Assembly: GCF_000013205.1 (NCBI RefSeq)
Contig: NC_007775.1
Location: 496,001 to 560,000, forward strand
Length of the DNA stretch: 64,000 bases
Direction of reading: 5' to 3'
DNA from: Synechococcus sp. JA-3-3Ab
GTDB taxonomy: Bacteria; Cyanobacteriota; Cyanobacteriia; Thermostichales; Thermostichaceae
Both the position numbers and the translations under genes were made by a program. Positions 50,670 to 59,610 of this stretch are shown here, one piece after another; within the stretch, counting starts at the first letter, position 1, and each line of letters opens with the position of its first letter. The notes under the pieces were generated by a model. It ran no database searches. It saw nothing but the letters and a program-made list of their open reading frames with translations, and was not told the origin of the DNA.

Positions 50670-53456
50670 ATGGCTTCCCACCCTCAGACGCTCCTTTTGG
50701 TCGATGGCCACTCCCTGGCCTACCGCTCTTTTTACGCCTTTGCCCATAGCCGCGAGGGGGGCTTGCGCACCTCCACCGGGATCCCGACCAGTGTCAGCTT
50801 TGGCTTTTTGAAATCGCTACTGGAGGTCTTGGAGAAATACCCCCCCACCCACATAGCTGTTGCCTTTGATACCCGGCAGCCCACCTTTCGCCACGAGGCC
50901 GATGAAACCTACAAAGCAGGCCGTCCGGAAACGCCGCCGGAGTTCGTTGAGGATGTGGAGAACCTCCAGCAGGTGTTGGCGGCGCTGCGCATTCCGATTT
51001 TGGCAGTGCCCGGCTTTGAGGCTGACGACGTTCTGGGTACGCTCTGCAGGCTTGCCCCCCAAGAGTATCGGGTGCAGATCTTAAGCGGCGACCAGGATCT
51101 CTTTCAGTTGATTGACCCCGAGGGAAGAATTCGGGTTCTGCACCTCAACAGCAAAGATCGCGTCAGCGAATTTGGCCCCCAAGAGGTCAAAGAGAAACTC
51201 GGCATCTGGCCTTGGCAGGTGGTCGACTACAAAGCCCTCTGCGGTGACCCTTCCGACAACATTCCCGGTGTCAAGGGGATCGGCCCCAAGCGAGCGGCGG
51301 AGCTCTTGCAGCGCTATGGCAGCCTGGAGGAGATTTTCAACCATCTGGGGGAGATCCCTGGCAAAATCCAGCAGTACCTCAGGGAAGGGATCCCAGCAGC
51401 CCAGCACTCCCAATTTCTGGCTCGAATTCACTGCGATGTCCCCCTTTCGCCTGACTGGGAGAGCATGAGGTTAACTGGGTTTGACCCAGAGGAAGTGCTG
51501 CCGCTTTTGGAGAAACTAGAGTTTCGCAGTTTCATTGCTCAAGTGCGCAAGCTGCAAGCCACTTTGGGCGGGATCCCAGCCCAAGCCTCTCAAGCAAGGA
51601 CAACTTCAAAGGATGGCTCTACCTACGACGAGGCTCTTTGGTTTGATTTTCCCGCTGCTCCCGCTCCCTCTTTGCCAGCAGTGTGCATCGTGGATACAGC
51701 GGAGAAATTGGAGCTGTTGCGGCAGGAGCTGTTGGCCTGTTCCGGGATCGTAGCCTGGGACACAGAAACCACGAGTCTGGATCCCCGCGACGCCCAACTG
51801 GTGGGGATTGGCTGCTGCTGGTCAGAACGGGATGTTGCCTATTTGCCCCTTGGCCATCGCCAGGGATCCAACTTGGACTGGGACCTGGTCAAACAGAGTC
51901 TACAGCCCATTTGGGAGGATCCCAATCGGCCCAAAAGCCTGCAAAACTGCAAGTATGATCTCAGCATTTTTCGCGCCCATAGCATCCGCCTGCAAGGGAT
52001 CCAATTTGATCCCATGCTGGCCAGCTACGTTCTCAATCCAGAGGCCAGCCACAACTTGGCCGACTTGGCAGCTAGCTATTTAAATTTGCCCACCACCAGC
52101 TACGAAAAGTTGCTGGGCAAAGCAGAGTCCCTCGCCGATCTGCCCATTGCCAAAGTGGCAGAATACTGCGGCACCGATGCCTACTGCGCCTATCGTTTGG
52201 TGCCCATCCTCACCGAAAAGCTGCAACAGACTGACCCACGCCTCTGGAATCTTTTTGTCCAAGTGGAGTTGCCTTTGGCCCATGTTTTGGAAGAAATGGA
52301 GTGGGTCGGCATCCGCATCGACACTGAGTTTCTTCGGCAGTTTTCCCAGGAGCTGGAAAAAGAGCTACACAGTCTAGAGCAGAAAGCCTATGCTCAAGCA
52401 GGCGAGGTGTTTAACCTCAACTCTCCCAAACAACTGGGATCCCTGCTCTTTGAAAAGCTCAAGCTAGATGTCCGCAAAACTCGCAAGACGGCCACCGGCT
52501 ACTCCACCGACGCCTCGGTTTTGGAAAAGCTGGAAGGGGATCACCCAGTCATTGAAACCATTCTCCAGTACCGCACCCTGGCCAAGCTCAAATCCACCTA
52601 TGTGGACGCGCTGCCGGCTCTGGTAAGACGCGATACGGGTAGGGTGCACACCAGCTTCAACCAGACCGTTACTGCCACTGGCCGGCTCAGCTCCTCCAAC
52701 CCCAATTTGCAAAATATCCCCATCCGCAGCGAGTTTAGCCGCCGCATTCGCCAGGCCTTCGTTCCCCAGGAGGGATGGCTGTTGGCCTCGGCTGACTACT
52801 CGCAAATTGAGCTGCGCATCCTGGCCCACCTCAGCCAAGAGCCAACCCTCATCGAGTGCTTTCGCTCTGGGGAAGATGTGCATACCCTTACCGCTCGCTT
52901 GCTCTTTGAAAAACAAGAAGTAACCAGCGAAGAACGCCGCCTGGCCAAGACGATTAACTATGGGGTGATCTACGGCATGGGGGCGCAGCGTTTTGCCCGC
53001 ACTGCCGGCGTCTCTCTAGCGGAGGCGAAGGAATTTTTGCGGCGATTTAACGAGCGCTACGCCGGCGTTTTTGCCTATCTCCGCGCCACCGAAGCCTTTG
53101 TGGAAAAGCACGGCTATGTGGAAACCCTTTTAGGCCGCCGTCGCTATTTTCCCAATTTGTCTCAGCTATCCGGCCATCGCAAACAGGCCGAGCTGCGGGC
53201 TGCGGTGAACGCCCCCATCCAGGGATCCGCCTCAGACATCATCAAAGTGGCCATGGTTCGCCTGCAGGAAAAGCTGCAGAACTTTCGCTCGCGTTTGCTT
53301 TTGCAGGTTCACGACGAGCTGGTGTTTGAAGTAGAGCCCTCCGAATGGCAGGACTTACGGCCCCTCATTCAAAGAGAAATGGAAGAGGCAGTGCCCCTTT
53401 CCATACCGCTGGTGGTGGACATTCAAATTGGCCACAACTGGAAGGAGGCCAACTAA
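50670..53456 (+). CDS. polA: DNA polymerase I
   Basis: A 928-residue repair and Okazaki-fragment polymerase with all three activities. The 5'-3' nuclease covers about residues 1-295 (DGHSLAYRSFYAFA, ILSGDQDLFQL, IPGVKGIGPKRAAELLQ). The proofreading exonuclease covers about 335-530 and keeps its acidic residues (VAWDTETTSLDPRD, LQNCKYDLSIF, YCGTDAYCAYRL). The polymerase domain has motif A (LLASADYSQIELRILAHLS), motif B (RRLAKTINYGVIYGMG) and motif C (LLLQVHDELVFEV). Confidence 0.97.
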   Translation: MASHPQTLLLVDGHSLAYRSFYAFAHSREGGLRTSTGIPTSVSFGFLKSLLEVLEKYPPTHIAVAFDTRQPTFRHEADETYKAGRPETPPEFVEDVENLQQVLAALRIPILAVPGFEADDVLGTLCRLAPQEYRVQILSGDQDLFQLIDPEGRIRVLHLNSKDRVSEFGPQEVKEKLGIWPWQVVDYKALCGDPSDNIPGVKGIGPKRAAELLQRYGSLEEIFNHLGEIPGKIQQYLREGIPAAQHSQFLARIHCDVPLSPDWESMRLTGFDPEEVLPLLEKLEFRSFIAQVRKLQATLGGIPAQASQARTTSKDGSTYDEALWFDFPAAPAPSLPAVCIVDTAEKLELLRQELLACSGIVAWDTETTSLDPRDAQLVGIGCCWSERDVAYLPLGHRQGSNLDWDLVKQSLQPIWEDPNRPKSLQNCKYDLSIFRAHSIRLQGIQFDPMLASYVLNPEASHNLADLAASYLNLPTTSYEKLLGKAESLADLPIAKVAEYCGTDAYCAYRLVPILTEKLQQTDPRLWNLFVQVELPLAHVLEEMEWVGIRIDTEFLRQFSQELEKELHSLEQKAYAQAGEVFNLNSPKQLGSLLFEKLKLDVRKTRKTATGYSTDASVLEKLEGDHPVIETILQYRTLAKLKSTYVDALPALVRRDTGRVHTSFNQTVTATGRLSSSNPNLQNIPIRSEFSRRIRQAFVPQEGWLLASADYSQIELRILAHLSQEPTLIECFRSGEDVHTLTARLLFEKQEVTSEERRLAKTINYGVIYGMGAQRFARTAGVSLAEAKEFLRRFNERYAGVFAYLRATEAFVEKHGYVETLLGRRRYFPNLSQLSGHRKQAELRAAVNAPIQGSASDIIKVAMVRLQEKLQNFRSRLLLQVHDELVFEVEPSEWQDLRPLIQREMEEAVPLSIPLVVDIQIGHNWKEAN

Positions 53457-53521
53457 GGGATCCCGGCCTCGGAGAAATGTTAAGCTATGTAAAAGTGTGT
53501 GAAAGTGTTGGTTATCTCCCT

Positions 53522-53782
53522 ATGGCCGTTGAGATCTACACGTGGCGTTTTTGTCCCTTCTGCATCCGCGCCAAGCAACTGTTGGATCGCAAAGGGGTGA
53601 AGTACATCGAATACGCCATCGATGGGGATGAGGCGGCGCGGGCGGAGATGGCCAAGCGGGCCAACGGGCGCCGCTCCGTGCCCCAGATTTTCATCAACAA
53701 CCAGCACATCGGCGGCTGCGACGACCTCTACGCCCTTGAGGCCCAGGGCAAGCTGGATTTGCTCCTGCAGCAGGCCAGCTAG
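53522..53782 (+). CDS. grxC: Glutaredoxin 3
   Basis: An 86-residue dithiol glutaredoxin with the active site FCPFCIRAKQLL (CPFC at about residues 11-14), the cis-proline SVPQIFINNQHIGGCDDL and a thioredoxin fold. It uses glutathione, whose first synthetic enzyme is also in the window. The frame extends upstream into polA, but the ATG at 53522 gives the standard N-terminus (MAVEIYTWRFCP). Confidence 0.95.
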   Translation: MAVEIYTWRFCPFCIRAKQLLDRKGVKYIEYAIDGDEAARAEMAKRANGRRSVPQIFINNQHIGGCDDLYALEAQGKLDLLLQQAS

Positions 53783-53833
53783 CTGCCTGCTTTCCTGCTA
53801 GCCTGGGCGGGATCCAAACCCGTTAACTTGTGG

Positions 53834-54130
53834 CTAACCGGCGGCCTGCCTGAGCTGGGCACGGGCTTGTTTGAGCATGGCAATCAGGGTGTGGTGGGCA
53901 TCTTCAGAATCTTTGAGAGGGTGATCAAAGGGGATGCGCAGCTTCCGCACAGCCCCATCCACCTCCACCTGTAAGTCCATTCCTTCCGCGTCGATGGCCT
54001 CCATACGGGCCTGGACCACTCCTTCCACCTGGCCGAAGACCCTGGCGTAGAGGGCCACGGCATCGGCGTGGTCTTCGTTCATGTGCTTGCAGATGCGCTC
54101 GCTAACTTGAGGGGTGAGAGGATCGCCCAT
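53834..54130 (-). CDS. DUF2470 protein
   Basis: A 98-residue protein made of a single DUF2470 domain: ISxRICKHMNEDHADAVALYA near the start, then MEAIDAEGMDLQV and RIPFDHPLKDSEDAHHTLI. The domain also occurs at the C-terminus of heme-handling flavin-reductase-fold proteins such as HugZ and plastid relatives. As a stand-alone protein its role is not known. Confidence 0.86.
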   Translation of the reverse strand: MGDPLTPQVSERICKHMNEDHADAVALYARVFGQVEGVVQARMEAIDAEGMDLQVEVDGAVRKLRIPFDHPLKDSEDAHHTLIAMLKQARAQLRQAAG

Positions 54131-54210
54131 AGAAGGTGGGAATTGCCAGGTACAGGTTTTAGTCTAGCGGAGTCTTGACCGAAACCTTGGCGGCGCAGAT
54201 CCCGCTCTTC

Positions 54211-54245
54211 CCCTTTCCCCCCGTATACGGGGGATGAAAGGGGGG
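54211..54245. terminator. Strong GC hairpin, possible terminator
   Basis: CCCTTTC-CCCCCGTATACGGGGG-AT-GAAAGGG forms a long stem containing a perfect 16-bp palindrome. There is no T-run on either side. It lies between the DUF2470 gene and the cut 3' end of the methyltransferase gene, so it could act as the transcript end of the latter. Confidence 0.5.
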
Positions 54246-54278
54246 AGAACGCCAATCAAAGAGCTAGTTGAGGGCAGG

Positions 54279-54806
54279 CTAACGGTTGCCAGGGCCAGCC
54301 ATATCTCGGTCTAGGTTGCAGCCATCTCCGATCGCCCTCTGGATAGGGTTGAGACGCCTTTGCCAGCTTTGCACCTGGGGATCCGGGCTGAGGCCGTGCT
54401 CGAGAAAAAACAGCTTGCCCCCCACCCGCAGCACCCGCCGGATTTCCCCCAAAGCCTTGGCCAAATCGGGGATGCTACACAGGGTCCAGGTGCTGACCAC
54501 GCTGTCAAAACTCTGGTTCGAAAAAGGCAGCTCTTGGGCGTCCGCCACCAGCCAATCGACGGCGATGGAGGAAGCCGCGATGCGGCGGCGGGCCAGGGAT
54601 CCCATGCCGGGGTTGGGATCTGCCACTGTAATTTTTTGAATGTGCTCTGGGTAGCAGGCCAGGTTGAGGCCGGTGCCAAAGCCGATCTCCAAGACCGCTC
54701 CCCGCACCTGGGCCAGAAGCTGCCGCCGATAGCTCTCCAGACGCTCGCTGGCCAGAGCCCAATCCAGCAACCTCGGAAAAAGCACCTGCCGGTAGAAAGC
54801 CTTCAT
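54279..54806 (-). CDS. Class I SAM-dependent methyltransferase, C-terminally short
   Basis: A 175-residue methyltransferase of the METTL7/UbiE-like type. The SAM motif I is VLEIGFGTGLNLACYP (about residue 38); ITVADPNPGM, VADAQELPFSNQSFDSVVST and LRVGGKLFFLEHGLS follow. Relatives continue about 30 residues past the NPIQRAIGDGCNLDRD block; here the frame ends ten residues later with MAGPGNR. The tail seems to have been lost, so activity is uncertain. The substrate is unknown. Confidence 0.78.
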   Translation of the reverse strand: MKAFYRQVLFPRLLDWALASERLESYRRQLLAQVRGAVLEIGFGTGLNLACYPEHIQKITVADPNPGMGSLARRRIAASSIAVDWLVADAQELPFSNQSFDSVVSTWTLCSIPDLAKALGEIRRVLRVGGKLFFLEHGLSPDPQVQSWQRRLNPIQRAIGDGCNLDRDMAGPGNR

Positions 54807-54815
54807 AAGCCGGGC

Positions 54816-55700
54816 TCAAGAGGTTCGCGATCTATTTTCGGGCCGTTCGAGCGTAGCGGGGTTGGGGGCCAGCTTCAGGGAGTAGAGGCCGTAGCAGGCC
54901 AGCAGCCAATTGAGCAGGCGGGCCACCACGCGGGCGGTTGGCCGCGTCGCCGCTCCCACCGCCACTCCTCCCAAGGAAAGGCCGATCACAGGGCGGGCGG
55001 CGAAGATGGCCTCACAGGTTGTTAACAGTTGAAACCAACTCAGCCCCCCCGGCTCCGGGTGGTGCACCGCCGGCGCCAAAGAGGGATCCAGCACACTGCA
55101 GTCCACCACCAAAAACACCGGCTGCTCCGGCAAAGCCTCCACCACCTGCTGCGGATCCCAGCCATCCTGGGCCCAAAAGATCGGGCTGGCGTGGTTTTTC
55201 AGCCAGGCGTAGGCGCGGGCACTGCCGCTGCGCAGCCCCACATGCACCACCGGCAGCCTATGCTGGTAGAGCAACTCCACCCAGGCAGCGTTGCCATAGC
55301 CCATATCTTGCTCCGGCTGGGTCATCTCCTCGGGCGGCATCAGGTTGGCATGGGCGCTGCAATGCACCACACTCAGGGCGAGGTAGTGCTTCCAAAGGGC
55401 ACGAATGGCTCCCCAACTGGCCGCCAAGACCGAAGGCAACAGCACCGGCCACTGTTGTCGTCGCCAAGCCTGAATAACCGCCGCCTCACACATGCCATAG
55501 GGCGGCTCATCCACCAGCCCCGGCAACTGCGCCACTGCTATCTCATCCACATTGATCCCCAACCGCGGCTCAAAAGCACACAGCTCAGCACCGGCGTTGA
55601 GGATGGCCAGCGGCGCCTGCGTATCTGGGCCAAAGGCAGTGGGAATGAGGACAACCCTGGCGTTGGACTGGGAACTGGGATGGAGGGACCACTGGGCCAT
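54816..55700 (-). CDS. Ureohydrolase-like (arginase/agmatinase fold) protein lacking metal ligands
   Basis: A 294-residue protein that aligns with the arginase/agmatinase superfamily through VVDCSVLDPSLAPAVHHPEP and GGLSWFQLL, and through VVHCSAHANLMPPEE. In active members these blocks read DxDxxDP and DAHxD and, with the GGDHS block, hold two Mn ions. Here they read DCSVLDP and SAHAN, and the GGDHS position reads ASWGAI. Nearly all ligands are gone, so hydrolase activity is unlikely. It may be a regulatory or binding relative. It lies next to a truncated methyltransferase. Confidence 0.75.
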   Translation of the reverse strand: MAQWSLHPSSQSNARVVLIPTAFGPDTQAPLAILNAGAELCAFEPRLGINVDEIAVAQLPGLVDEPPYGMCEAAVIQAWRRQQWPVLLPSVLAASWGAIRALWKHYLALSVVHCSAHANLMPPEEMTQPEQDMGYGNAAWVELLYQHRLPVVHVGLRSGSARAYAWLKNHASPIFWAQDGWDPQQVVEALPEQPVFLVVDCSVLDPSLAPAVHHPEPGGLSWFQLLTTCEAIFAARPVIGLSLGGVAVGAATRPTARVVARLLNWLLACYGLYSLKLAPNPATLERPENRSRTS

Positions 55701-55922
55701 GGGCGTCGTTCCTGTTGCAAACGTGGGGCTCTGCCGCCTGCTTCTATGGTGGCTCAGAGAGTAAGCCGGGATCCGCCCGCGCCAGAGCTGGATCTGCTAC
55801 GAAAAATTACAGTTCGCCGGCAGATCTGGGGTCAAAAATCGGGCCGATGGTACATTCAAAGTGCTCCGCGCCTCAACCCCAAGCGCGGCCCAACAACGCA
55901 AACGACGACGAGAAGGTAGGCT

Positions 55923-56357
55923 ATGGCTGTGATGGAAGGCGATCCCCGTCAGGGGGCAAAGTTGCCCCTATTCGGGGGATCCACCGGAGGGCTGTTGAGC
56001 GCAGCCGAAACCGAAGAAAAATATGTGATCACCTGGACAGGCAAGCCGGGGCAAGTGTTTGAAATGCCCACCGGCGGCGCCGCCGAGATGGTGGAGGGCA
56101 AAAACTACCTCACCTTCGCCCGCAAAGAGCAGTGCCTGGCGCTCGGCGCTCAGTTGATCTCCGAGTTCAAGATCAAGGACTACCAGATCTTCCGCATCCC
56201 GGCGGGTGGACAGCCGGAACTGGTGCATCCCAAGGATGGTGTCTTTCCCGAGAAGGTCAACGAGGGGCGCCAGCCCGTCGGCAAGGTGGATCACAACATC
56301 GGCAAGAACAAAGAGCCGGTTACCTACAAATTCACCAACGGGAAACCCTGGGACTAA
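55923..56357 (+). CDS. psaD: Photosystem I subunit II (PsaD)
   Basis: A stromal photosystem I subunit that docks ferredoxin and stabilises PsaC. The 144-residue protein has [40 protein letters not shown] and [20 protein letters not shown], ending KFTNGKPWD, all diagnostic. It is monocistronic with a terminator just downstream. The preceding 220 bp hold its promoter; no gene is seen there. Confidence 0.97.
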   Translation: MAVMEGDPRQGAKLPLFGGSTGGLLSAAETEEKYVITWTGKPGQVFEMPTGGAAEMVEGKNYLTFARKEQCLALGAQLISEFKIKDYQIFRIPAGGQPELVHPKDGVFPEKVNEGRQPVGKVDHNIGKNKEPVTYKFTNGKPWD

Positions 56358-56388
56358 TTCCGGCGACCTTTGTCTTTCTGTCTTGTCG

Positions 56389-56420
56389 GATCCCCTGGCC
56401 AGCCCAGGGGATCTTTATTT
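56389..56420 (+). terminator. Rho-independent terminator of psaD
   Basis: Stem GATCCCCTGG (56389-56398) pairs with CCAGGGGATC (56404-56413) across a 5-nt loop, followed by TTTATTTGTT. It is 32 bases past the psaD stop. Confidence 0.88.
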
Positions 56421-56481
56421 GTTCGTCTCCACATTTGTTCGTCTCCACTGGCAACCGGTTTGAAAGGGTTCGGCGCTGTTA

Positions 56482-56521
56482 GCCCTCACCCCCGGCCCCT
56501 CTCCCCGAGGGAGAGGGGAGG
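56482..56521. repeat. REP-like dispersed repeat, copy 4
   Basis: CCCTCACCCCCGGCCCCTCT with the arm CCCCGAGGGAGAGGGGA, as in copies 1-3. It lies between the psaD terminator and the solo right end of an insertion element. Confidence 0.7.
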
Positions 56522-56599
56522 CGGAAGGTCATGTTGAGAAGAGTCGGATCCTTTGTCGGGCTGCCTTTTGCTAAAAAAAAAGCTCCAGCAAAGCATACC

Positions 56600-56694
56600 T
56601 ACACGGAACTGTCTAGAGGTGTCTTGACAGCGCCTTTACGAGTCCGTTTATGGACTACGTGAGAATCCCCCGCCTTCAGGCGGGGGAGTGTCAA
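56600..56694 (+). mobile_element. Solo IS200/IS605 right end, omega-RNA-like (copy D)
   Basis: A shorter right end that keeps GAACTGTCTAGAGGTGTCTT, the AGTCCG/TGGACT hairpin and the terminal CCCCCGCC-TTCA-GGCGGGGG hairpin, ending GGGGGAGTGTCAA. A tnpB C-terminal trace (ELSRGVLTAPLRVRLWTT) can be translated from it. The 5' hairpin present in copies A-C is missing. There is no left end nearby. It lies about 30 bp past the stop of the convergent peroxiredoxin gene. Confidence 0.72.
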
Positions 56695-56726
56695 AACCCG
56701 GGATCCCTGACAGGGCCTGGACAAGC

Positions 56727-57335
56727 CTACTTGGCAACCGCCGCGAAGAACTCCTTGGATTTCACCGGGTCGGGGTTCAGGGTTCTCTGGCCGGGCTGCC
56801 AGTTGGCCGGGCAAACTTCATCGGGGTGAGCTTGCACGTACTGGATGGCCTGCAGGGTGCGCAGGGTTTCATCCACGCTGCGGCCAAAGGCCAGGTTGTT
56901 GATGGTGGCGTGCTGGATGATCCCTTCCTTGTCGATGATGAACAGGCCGCGCAAAGCCACCCCTGCCGCCGGATCCAGGACATTGTAGGCGGCGCTGATC
57001 TCCTTTTTCAGGTCGGAGACCAGCGGATACCTCAGCTCGCCCACCCCTCCGGCTTTGCGGTCGGTCTGAATCCAGGCCAGGTGAGAGTACTCGCTATCCA
57101 CCGAGACGCCGAGGATCTCCGTGTCCAGCTTGGCAAACTCGTCGTAGCGATCGCTGAAAGCCGTGATCTCCGTCGGGCAGACGAAGGTGAAGTCCAAGGG
57201 GTAGAAGAACAGCACCACGTACTTCTTGCCCCGGTAGTCGGAGAGCCTCACCGTCTTAAATTCCATGTCGTAAACGGCAGTGGCCGAAAAATCGGGAGCG
57301 GGCTGCCCCACCCGCAGACATCCTTCCTGAGACAT
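56727..57335 (-). CDS. 2-Cys peroxiredoxin
   Basis: A 202-residue typical 2-Cys peroxiredoxin (AhpC/TSA) that reduces hydrogen peroxide and organic peroxides using thioredoxin. The peroxidatic Cys lies in [15 protein letters not shown] (about residue 53) and the resolving Cys in [13 protein letters not shown] (about 175). A C-terminal YF-type tail is not obvious, as it ends FFAAVAK. The 160-bp upstream region is A+T-rich and probably its promoter. Confidence 0.95.
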   Translation of the reverse strand: MSQEGCLRVGQPAPDFSATAVYDMEFKTVRLSDYRGKKYVVLFFYPLDFTFVCPTEITAFSDRYDEFAKLDTEILGVSVDSEYSHLAWIQTDRKAGGVGELRYPLVSDLKKEISAAYNVLDPAAGVALRGLFIIDKEGIIQHATINNLAFGRSVDETLRTLQAIQYVQAHPDEVCPANWQPGQRTLNPDPVKSKEFFAAVAK

Positions 57336-57497
57336 CAGTCGACGCTCCTTACGGTAAAGTACAAATGTAAACTAAACCTAACATACCATACTCATAATGA
57401 CTTTGTCTTACTGGCTGGCTAAGCTGGAGCGCCGCGATCCAGGGGATCCCCATTTCTTTCCGTTTTTCGGCTCTGCCAGGTCAGGGAGTCGGTTGCC

Positions 57498-57734
57498 ATG
57501 AGGGTGGCGCTGCAGTTTCTCTACCACTTCTGTTGTGACCGCTGCCGGCGGTGGTGGAGAGGGGATCGCCTCTATTGCCCCTACTGTGGCTATCACAATT
57601 GCGTGGAGCGCATCGATACCTTTCGCGACGCCGCGCGAGGCAGTTGCCTCACCCGTCCTCCCGATGCCCCCTCTGCCGAGCTGCCCTGCGAGGAAACCGA
57701 GGCTCGGCCTCAGGAGCCGGGATCCCCAAGCTGA
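57498..57734 (+). CDS. Small zinc-ribbon-like protein
   Basis: A 78-residue protein with two Cys pairs, CCDRC and CPYCGYHNC (residues about 12-35), typical of a zinc ribbon. A disordered Glu/Pro-rich tail follows. The ATG at 57498 has a GGGAG site eight bases upstream. I cannot name a family. It ends one base before the convergent DUF1830 gene. Confidence 0.6.
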   Translation: MRVALQFLYHFCCDRCRRWWRGDRLYCPYCGYHNCVERIDTFRDAARGSCLTRPPDAPSAELPCEETEARPQEPGSPS

Positions 57735-57735
57735 T

Positions 57736-57993
57736 TCATCCGTTCACTGCATCTGCCAGCCTGTCCAGGTGGGGGTCAGCCTCAGGCAGTGAGGAGTCCA
57801 ACAAACGGCGGCAGGGGTGGCGCTCTTCCAAAATGGTGGTAGAACAGCAGCAGCTATAAACCTCCAGGTAGTCGTCCGGCTCTGCCTCGAAAATGGCATA
57901 CTGGCCGGGGAAGAGGGTGCGCTCCCAGTGGCCGGGAATTGTTCGGATGACCTGAACCTGCTGAGAACGGTTGACGAAAACGTATCTTTTCAT
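57736..57993 (-). CDS. DUF1830 protein
   Basis: An 85-residue cyanobacterial protein with the DUF1830 core: YVFVNRSQQVQVIRTIPGHW, ERTLFPGQYAIFEAEPDDYL and EVYSCCCSTTILEERHPCRR. The family is small, soluble and without known function. The starting ATG at 57993 is clear. A triple Cys (CCC) in the middle is unusual. Confidence 0.8.
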   Translation of the reverse strand: MKRYVFVNRSQQVQVIRTIPGHWERTLFPGQYAIFEAEPDDYLEVYSCCCSTTILEERHPCRRLLDSSLPEADPHLDRLADAVNG

Positions 57994-58248
57994 TGCGTTT
58001 TTTTAATCGCCTTAAGAAAAACTTATTGGCTTTAAGCCAGGCTATCACTCTTGATCCCCAGCCGACAATAGCCAACGGGCAAGACGGGGATCGCTCTTTC
58101 TGCTTGACTTTGGCCGATTTGTTTTCTCAGCTTATGAAAGCTGAGGCAAGGGGATCCCGAGAAGAAGCCCGCCTGGTAAACTGAGGGGAAGAGTCTGAAG
58201 ATATCCTTAATTGGCCTTCATCGTTCCGACATACCAAGGGGGCACGCC

Positions 58249-59292
58249 GTGGACAACAAGTTGGGGCTAGAGATCATCGAAGTGGTGGAGCAGGCTGCCA
58301 TCGCCGCTGCCCGTTGGATGGGCAAAGGCGACAACAAGACCGCCGATCAGGTGGCCGTCGAGGCCATGCGGGAGAAACTGAACCAGATCCCCATGCGCGG
58401 CCGCATCGTCATTGGGGAGGGAACCCGCGATGAGGCCCCCATGCTCTACATCGGGGAAGAGGTGGGCATCTGTACGCGCCCGGACGCCGAGCAGTTCTGC
58501 CGCGTGGAAGAGCTGGTGGAAATCGATATTGCCGTGGATCCCTGCGAAGGCACCAACCTGGTGGCCAAGGGCCAAAACGGCTCCATGGCGGTGCTGGCCA
58601 TCTCCGAAAAAGGCGGCCTTCTGCACGCGCCGGACATCTACATGCAGAAGCTGGCGGCTCCGCCCCAGGCCAAGGGCAAGGTACATCTCGACTATCCGCC
58701 GGAAAAGAATCTTCAGATTATCGCCGAAAGCCTGGATCGGGAGGTCTCCGATCTGACGGTGGTGGTCATGGACCGCAAGCGCCACGTCGATCTCATTCGC
58801 CAAATCCGGGAGGCGGGGGCGCGGGTAAAGCTGATTACCGACGGCGACATCTCGGCGGCCCTCTCGGCAGGCTTCAACGGCACCGGCATCCACGCCCTGA
58901 TGGGGATCGGGGCAGCCCCAGAGGGGGTGATCTCGGCGGCGGCGCTGCGCTGCCTCGGCGCCCACTTCCAAGGTCGGCTGATCTACGACCCCGAGGTGGT
59001 GCAGGCGGGCACCTACCTGCCGCCGGTGGAAGAGACAAGACGGCAACTGAAAGAACAGGGCATCGAGGATCCCGACAAGGTGTGGGAATGCGAAGAGCTA
59101 GCCAGCGGCAAGGAAGTCCTCTTTGCGGCCACCGGGATTACTGATGGCGACCTGATGCGCGGGGTGCGTTTCTTCGGCGGCGGGGCACGCACCGAGACCT
59201 TGGTGATCTCCAGCCAGTCGCGCACGGTGCGCTTTGTGGATACCATCCATATGAAAGACGGCCAACAGCCCCGCAGCCTGCAACTGCGCTGA
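58249..59292 (+). CDS. glpX: Fructose-1,6-/sedoheptulose-1,7-bisphosphatase, class II
   Basis: The dual-function phosphatase of the Calvin cycle in cyanobacteria, a Mg-dependent class II enzyme. The 347-residue protein shows [39 protein letters not shown], the metal-binding [20 protein letters not shown], and [17 protein letters not shown] at 58249 is the start ([14 protein letters not shown]). In cyanobacteria the enzyme is usually redox-regulated and inhibited by AMP; sequence alone does not show this here. Confidence 0.96.
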   Translation: MDNKLGLEIIEVVEQAAIAAARWMGKGDNKTADQVAVEAMREKLNQIPMRGRIVIGEGTRDEAPMLYIGEEVGICTRPDAEQFCRVEELVEIDIAVDPCEGTNLVAKGQNGSMAVLAISEKGGLLHAPDIYMQKLAAPPQAKGKVHLDYPPEKNLQIIAESLDREVSDLTVVVMDRKRHVDLIRQIREAGARVKLITDGDISAALSAGFNGTGIHALMGIGAAPEGVISAAALRCLGAHFQGRLIYDPEVVQAGTYLPPVEETRRQLKEQGIEDPDKVWECEELASGKEVLFAATGITDGDLMRGVRFFGGGARTETLVISSQSRTVRFVDTIHMKDGQQPRSLQLR

Positions 59293-59610
59293 CGGATCCC
59301 CGGCCCGACATCTCCCTCGGCAAGGGCGGCTTTCCTCTGGCGAAGGTCGCTCTTGTCCTTTGGGAAGTTAAGAAATCTATCAGTCAGTCGCCCGAAAAAA
59401 CGTAATAACTCTTCAGCAAAATCCTGCAAAACCGGCTCGATACTGTTCTTAGGGTTTAGGTAGGCTGAGAAAAGTTACCTAAGCTTGCTGCAGCCGAGAC
59501 AAGGCAATCCCTTGACATCGGTCTTGCCTTCCTTGTCCTAGCTAGGTGAGTTTGCTTTTGTTCATAGTTTCTGTTTTTAATAACTGTTGCTGTACAGACG
59601 ACGGAGAGGC
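59293..59610. other. Intergenic region upstream of hemA
   Basis: No gene is seen. A 7-bp inverted repeat, TTAGGTA and TACCTAA, occurs at about 59456-59482, and a TTGACA box lies at about 59513. They could be an operator and a -35 element for hemA, but no proper -10 box at 17 bp is visible. Confidence 0.4.

Noticed and set aside
57993-58184. 63-codon frame with TTG start between DUF1830 and the bisphosphatase gene
   Set aside because: It has a rare start inside the divergent gene's first codon, no ribosome site and no similarity I can recognise.
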